9,756 bases of DNA from Planctomycetota bacterium (GTDB lineage: Bacteria > Planctomycetota > B15-G4 > JADJEK01). The position numbers and the translations under genes are program-made. The notes under the pieces were generated by a model. That model did no database searches and was not told the origin of the DNA. It worked only from the letters and a program-made list of their open reading frames with translations. The DNA lies in contig JAEUIB010000480.1 in the NCBI GenBank assembly GCA_016795255.1, forward strand, positions 1 to 9,756, in the 5' to 3' direction. Shown one piece after another: positions 6,401-9,756 of this stretch (position 1 is the stretch's first letter; the number at the start of each line of letters is the position of its first letter).

Positions 6401-9400
6401 GCGTGGATCGAGTGGACGCATCCCGACGGCACGCTGAAGACCACGTCGATCGGACTCGAGGCCTTCGGACCGACGTCGCAGCCCGGGCTGCAGATCCTGC
6501 CGGTCGGCGGGGTTCGAGCCCATGGCGACACGGTCGCGCTGCGCGTGTTCGCGGCGCTCGACGCGGGTCCGGCGTTGTTCGTCACGCACGGACGGCGCCT
6601 GCAGACGTCGCAAGTCGTTCGCCTCGAACCCGGCTGGAACACCGTGTCGATCCGACTGCCCGAGCTGCCGGCCAGCCGGTGCTCGGTCGCGGCGCGCGCG
6701 GTCCGTGGCGGCGTCACGTACGCCGCCTCGGCGACGATCCGGCTCGAGGCTCCGCTGCGCATCGCGCTGACCGTCGACGGCGCGACGCCGCGGCGTGCGT
6801 CGGCGTCGGTCACCGACGCGACGGGCAAGCCGGCGGCCGCCGACGTCGCGTACTGGCTCGTGCGCGACGTCGACGCGAATCGACTCGTGGCGAGCCTGCA
6901 GCCGGCGACGAAGCGCGGCCTCGACGATCCCGGGACGACGTCGGTGCTCGCGTTCGACGGCGACCTCACGCTGCCTCGCTCGCATTCGACCGTCGATTCG
7001 ACCGTCGAGCGCGCGTTGCGCGAGATCGCGTCCGCGGACCGCGCCGACTCCGCGCCCGTGCTGGTCGATGCGCTGGCGCTGCAGGAGCTGGCGCGGAACC
7101 GTCCGTTGATCCCGGGCGAGGTCGCCCTCCAACAGATCGCCGACGACGATTTGTCGGAAGGACACGCCGGCGGCACCTACGGGGCCCGGGGCGGCGGCAA
7201 AGCGAAGAAGAACCGCCAAACGCTCGCCGAACCCGATCCGGCGCTGCTCCGGCCCGCGCTGGCGCGGAAGCTCGACGCCCGAACCGACACCGACGGTCGC
7301 TCGACGTGGGAACTGCCGGCGCAGCTCGAGCCCGGCTCGTACGCGATCGTCGCGGTCGCTTCGGCCGGCGCGACGCGCGTCGCGGTCGCGCGGACCGCGT
7401 TCGTCGTCGTCACCGACGTCGACGTGCGGGTCGACGCTCCGTCGCGGCTGACGGCCGCGGATCGATCGCGCGTGCGCATCGAACTCGAGAGTCGGTCCGA
7501 TGCTCCGCGTTCGATCGCACTGGAACTCGAGACGACGTTGTCCGACGCACCGGTGCGCGCGACCGTCGAACTCGGGGCTCGCGCCGGCAAGCACGTCACG
7601 CTCGCATTGCCTGCGCTGCGCAACGGCGTCGGCGTGTTGCGCGTCCGCGCGGCGGGTTCGACGTTCGAACGTCCTCTGACCGTCCTCCCCAACGGTGTGC
7701 CGATGACGGCGTCGGTCGGCGCGACCGACGCCGCCGAGCGCGCGACGTTGACGCTGTCCGACGGAACGCCGATCGACCTCGCCGAACTCGTGCTCGACGG
7801 CGGAGCGCCCGCGGCGCTGTTGTCCCTGGCCGAGGAATCGGACTCCGGCGACGTCGCCGGTGACCTGCGCGCGACGGCGGCGCGGCTGCTGACCGAGATC
7901 GAGGCGTTGCGCGCGACGCAGCGCTACGCCGACGCGGCGGCGGCGCGACGGGATCCGATCCGGATCCGCACGGAGCGACGCCTCCACCGCCTGGCATGGT
8001 GGTCCGCCGATCCGCAGTCCTTCGACCCGCTGCTCGCGTACGCGGTCGCGCGTGCCCCGCTCGCCGGACTGACCGTGCCGGACGCATTGCGCGCGCGGGT
8101 CGACGCGGCGATCACGGAGCGGCTCGGCCGCGCCGGATCCGACACGCAGCAGGCGTGGCTGTTGTTCTGCCGCGGCACGGCGACCGATCAGGATTTCGGC
8201 CGCGTCAATCGACTGGTACGCGCGAAGGCTCGCCTCGACGTCGCCGCGCTCGCGTTGTTGTCGAACGCGCTCGCGACGTCCGACATGAAGGCGGAAGCGC
8301 TCGACGTGTTCGCCGAGTTGCGCGCCCGTTTGGCGCCGGGACGCCCGGCGCCCGAGCCGAATCCGTTCGCATGGGTCGACGCGGCGGAGGTCGCCGCTCT
8401 TGCGCTCGACACCGCGCGGACGCTCGCACTCGACGCTGCGGAGATCGCCGCCCTCGCGGCGCCGCTCGAGGCGACCGCATCGCCGGCGATCGGCGATCGA
8501 CTGGCCCGCGTGCTGGCTCTTCGCTCCGAGGTCTCGCCCGAGGGCAAGGGAGCGCCGGCGGGTTCGCGCTTCGAGGCGCGGTCGGGCGACGCGGTGCTGG
8601 CGACGCTCGTCGACGCGGAACCGTGGCGGAGCGCTCGCATCGCGCTGCCGTCCGATCGCGTCGCCGCCGGCGTCCAGCTCGCGCGAAGCGGATCGGCCGT
8701 CGGCGCTCGCGCCCGGCTCGCGCAGACGCGAGCCTTCGCGCTCGAACGCCTGCCGCTGGTGAAGGTCGACGCGCAACACCGCTTCTGGCGCGTCGACGAG
8801 ATCCGGGACGGCGTGCGCGTGCGCGTCGGCGACACCGTGTTGCGAGCCCCGACGCGGCGCCTCGACTGGAACCAGCCCGTCACGCTCGCGGTCACGCGGC
8901 GCGTCCAACTGCTGATGTCGCCGACGATCGAGACGCTCGACGCCGAGACCTCGTGGTGGTTCGTGCCGCGCGTCGAAGGACTGACGTTCGACGTCGGCTA
9001 CGGCGCGCTGCGCGTCCTGCGCGATCCGCGCGGAACGTGGTTCGAGGTCGCGACGCCGGCGCAGCCGAACACGACGGTCCAGATCGACGTCACGATCGCC
9101 GCGGACCAGCCCGGGACGTACGCGATGCCGACGCCGCTGCTCGCGCGGAATCCGACGCGCTTCGACGCGCGGCCGAAGAGCGGCGGTCCGAGCGTCGTCA
9201 CGACCGATGCCCCCGACGCCGGTGGCGAGGGTCCGGCGTGGACGCCCGACGAGCGGCTCGACGCCGCGCGCGCGGCGTTCTCGCGCGACGACCGCGCACG
9301 GGCCTCGGAGTTGCTGGCGCCGTTGCTGGACGCCGAGCTCGAAGCGGACCCCGCGCGCGACGTGAACCGCATGGCGCTGCTGTGCGCGGTCGACGCGAAC

Positions 9401-9756
9401 GACGCGCCGCGGATGGTCCAGTGCTTCGAGTTCGCGAAGGAGCGCGATCCCGACTTCGTCGTCCCGTTCGCGGCCACGGCCAGCGTGGCCCGCGCGTATC
9501 GGACGCTCCATGAGCACGAGCGCGCGCGTCAAGTGGATCTCGCGCTCGCGGAAGCGGGCTTCCTCGAGGAAGCGCAGATCGTCGGCGCGCTCGAGCAAGT
9601 CGGCCGCGCACTCGAAGCCACGCGCGTCATGGTGCGGCTGTTGCGTGAAGCGCCCGATACCGAACTCGTGCGCCAGACCGCCTTCGCCCTGGCGCAGCGC
9701 GCGGCTCAGCACGCACGGTCTCCCGGCGCCGTGCCCGATCCGACGTCGTTCGCGGC
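3392..9756 (+). CDS. Secreted alpha-2-macroglobulin-like protein with TPR and MG domains, no thioester (3' partial)
   Basis: At least 2121 codons, open to the window edge. I recognise it as a bacterial MG2/A2M family protein from the order of its segments. A signal peptide (about 1-28) has no lipobox, so export rather than lipidation is expected. TPR-like Ala/Leu-rich helices fill about 35-520. MG1-like beta domains start near 525. An MG2 signature follows at residue 727 (MYAPGDTIHVFGIVR), then further MG modules to about 1160. A Gly/Lys-rich insert lies at about 1258-1275. The A2M core segment is at about 1287-1383 (LRPALARKLDARTDTDGRS, then a strand-rich MG stretch). A helical TED-like region covers about 1470-1740, and the receptor-binding-like end has QPGTYAMPTPLLARNP (1906-1921). 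A second TPR-like region runs from about 1950. The CxEQ thioester is absent where expected (about 1478-1500). The family binds or traps proteases in the periplasm or works in envelope maintenance; without a thioester, covalent capture is not expected. The function here is unknown. Confidence 0.88.
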   Translation, partial: MVSHVVRACVRALVVVHCVAAIPAGSFAAQDPAPPADRAATLERARAALLRGEAAAARTLLDAALATDAAWIDARTLRAFACVAAGDDAAAIADFTELARLEPTSPSGLEARFGLAQRLFELDRHAEASAVTADAVTALCRQERRHALASIYARTAAELLRPKATTPGLPAPLPEYAKALPLLQLAEGLGALGTDAPAVSLDVLRCMHALGQDPTDAVRRAQALRAAAPASNDLAEIDYLEGHARARLMDSTGALLAWRRAATDPAQPFAARALEDAAMKFLNSAEFPRMTDAAVDVAEDMLARLPTHERTPHVVLDVVRRSSELEPGSARALQLMDVFVRTYADHALLADAIELQDELLVEQGRPDEGALRLSAFLAARPADAKSRPIANRLADRRFGLAQAASSEVGGVDASRRQGAIAAARARWNDFLAAYPLDVRAADAAMSLAALDVVERAFDAALERYADIRKRFPGEVAAHRAALEAARILADEKGAFDAAFALLAEIPVDSAMSAPARQLADAWRAVELELASSTLAPGVAGQLTLHLRNLESATIAIYRVRADDVFTAHGSVDALGSIDVTLVTPERSFECKADGYTPYRRLDVPVPLPAEPASTTLVVTARAGDHEARAVALFSNTAFAAVVSREAIEPIVFDRTTGAPIESATVRAAFDGVASDATPPTVPTNGFATVGLFARSAAGDSFAAVPSASLPAVPTLDAAATLLPEAPMYAPGDTIHVFGIVRAADGGKTVPWPADGSLRWVWVDDGQQWVDSSVAAIPTAEGFVRGSFDVPHATNGVRTIVCRLEHERAGAAPQVLGAASFTIAPPVTKALTVTWENEDGSPARLTAGVSSRTILRVRSRQPMPSTEVRLRLLDDAESRHLTDELGRVIVPIDGTRTTHAERVRLTATVLGESFSFDAPVVHPDLEWFLARDASNAFVAGEPGTLRVIADVADGASGAGARARLTIRRVSASARGPALATQDLVADATGRAEVAFTPTEPGAYVAWIEWTHPDGTLKTTSIGLEAFGPTSQPGLQILPVGGVRAHGDTVALRVFAALDAGPALFVTHGRRLQTSQVVRLEPGWNTVSIRLPELPASRCSVAARAVRGGVTYAASATIRLEAPLRIALTVDGATPRRASASVTDATGKPAAADVAYWLVRDVDANRLVASLQPATKRGLDDPGTTSVLAFDGDLTLPRSHSTVDSTVERALREIASADRADSAPVLVDALALQELARNRPLIPGEVALQQIADDDLSEGHAGGTYGARGGGKAKKNRQTLAEPDPALLRPALARKLDARTDTDGRSTWELPAQLEPGSYAIVAVASAGATRVAVARTAFVVVTDVDVRVDAPSRLTAADRSRVRIELESRSDAPRSIALELETTLSDAPVRATVELGARAGKHVTLALPALRNGVGVLRVRAAGSTFERPLTVLPNGVPMTASVGATDAAERATLTLSDGTPIDLAELVLDGGAPAALLSLAEESDSGDVAGDLRATAARLLTEIEALRATQRYADAAAARRDPIRIRTERRLHRLAWWSADPQSFDPLLAYAVARAPLAGLTVPDALRARVDAAITERLGRAGSDTQQAWLLFCRGTATDQDFGRVNRLVRAKARLDVAALALLSNALATSDMKAEALDVFAELRARLAPGRPAPEPNPFAWVDAAEVAALALDTARTLALDAAEIAALAAPLEATASPAIGDRLARVLALRSEVSPEGKGAPAGSRFEARSGDAVLATLVDAEPWRSARIALPSDRVAAGVQLARSGSAVGARARLAQTRAFALERLPLVKVDAQHRFWRVDEIRDGVRVRVGDTVLRAPTRRLDWNQPVTLAVTRRVQLLMSPTIETLDAETSWWFVPRVEGLTFDVGYGALRVLRDPRGTWFEVATPAQPNTTVQIDVTIAADQPGTYAMPTPLLARNPTRFDARPKSGGPSVVTTDAPDAGGEGPAWTPDERLDAARAAFSRDDRARASELLAPLLDAELEADPARDVNRMALLCAVDANDAPRMVQCFEFAKERDPDFVVPFAATASVARAYRTLHEHERARQVDLALAEAGFLEEAQIVGALEQVGRALEATRVMVRLLREAPDTELVRQTAFALAQRAAQHARSPGAVPDPTSFA
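6984..7007 (+). repeat. Exact 12-base tandem duplication inside the A2M-like gene
   Basis: ATTCGACCGTCG occurs twice back to back (6984-6995 and 6996-7007). It is a multiple of three, so the frame is kept. It encodes STVD followed by STVE (residues 1199-1206), in a poorly conserved stretch before the Gly/Lys-rich insert. It looks like a recent small in-frame slippage duplication. Confidence 0.85.
7163..7213 (+). other. Gly/Lys/Arg-rich insert of the A2M-like protein (bait-region position)
   Basis: Residues 1258-1274 contain GGTYGARGGGKAKKN between an acidic patch (DDDLSEG) and the conserved LRPALARKLDARTDTDGRS segment. The composition is unlike the Ala/Val/Asp-rich flanks: flexible, basic, with several trypsin-like sites. 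In animal A2M the protease-sensitive bait region sits directly before the equivalent segment. A bait-like role is inferred from position alone. Confidence 0.4.

Noticed and set aside
9418..9435. Cys in MVQCFEF considered as a degenerate CxEQ thioester
   Set aside because: It reads C-F-E-F, not CxEQ, and it lies in the C-terminal TPR-like region, far beyond the TED-like segment.
3601..9513. Several long plus-strand frames (3601-6210, 6403-7863, 7996-9513) overlapping the A2M-like gene in another frame
   Set aside because: They are Arg/Ala-rich shadows in the +1 register. The real frame begins at 3392 and runs uninterrupted to the window end.
2954..9712. A minus-strand open frame of more than 2200 codons opposite the A2M-like gene
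   Set aside because: Its translation is an Arg/His/Gly/Asp-rich low-complexity string with no recognisable domain or start context. It is the composition shadow of the plus-strand gene, which has a Shine-Dalgarno site, a signal peptide and recognisable MG/A2M segments. A stop-poor antisense frame is expected in DNA with G or C at nearly every third position.

Overview
The window is strongly G+C-rich bacterial DNA: nearly all third codon positions in the real genes are G or C. It is densely packed with protein-coding genes. I see no rRNA, tRNA, CRISPR array, insertion sequence or other mobile-element signature. The strongest taxonomic hint is the combination of a VLCAD-type acyl-CoA dehydrogenase with a very large secreted protein that fuses TPR and alpha-2-macroglobulin (A2M) domains. 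That, plus the base composition, suggests a high-GC Gram-negative lineage such as Planctomycetota. This assignment is an inference and is weak.

Layout from left to right. (1) Bases 1-1300, plus strand: the 3' part of an acyl-CoA dehydrogenase gene with a long C-terminal extension. (2) Bases 1313-1948, minus strand: complete pdxH (pyridoxine/pyridoxamine 5'-phosphate oxidase), convergent with the dehydrogenase and only 12 bases from it. A small stem-loop covers both stop codons. (3) Bases 1949-2148: a 200-base divergent intergenic region. (4) Bases 2149-3258, plus strand: an enolase-superfamily dipeptide epimerase with all expected catalytic residues and a GTG start. (5) Bases 3259-3391: a 133-base gap with a possible ECF-type promoter. 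(6) Bases 3392-9756, plus strand: an open gene of at least 2121 codons that runs off the right edge. It encodes an exported protein with N-terminal TPR-like helices, a chain of macroglobulin (MG) domains, an A2M/TED-like region and a second TPR-like segment.

The first three genes are ordinary metabolism: fatty acid beta-oxidation, PLP supply, and dipeptide (probably murein peptide) epimerisation. Nothing indicates that they form one operon or pathway with each other. The A2M-like gene is the item of interest. It keeps the recognisable MG2 and A2M framework but has no Cys-x-Glu-Gln thioester. It carries a Gly/Lys/Arg-rich insert just where animal A2M proteins have their protease bait region, and it is flanked by TPRs. 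I found no convincing new multi-gene system. Because the A2M-like gene has no stop codon inside the window, stop-to-stop gene calling can miss it. A spurious antisense reading frame of more than 2200 codons lies on top of it and should not be annotated.
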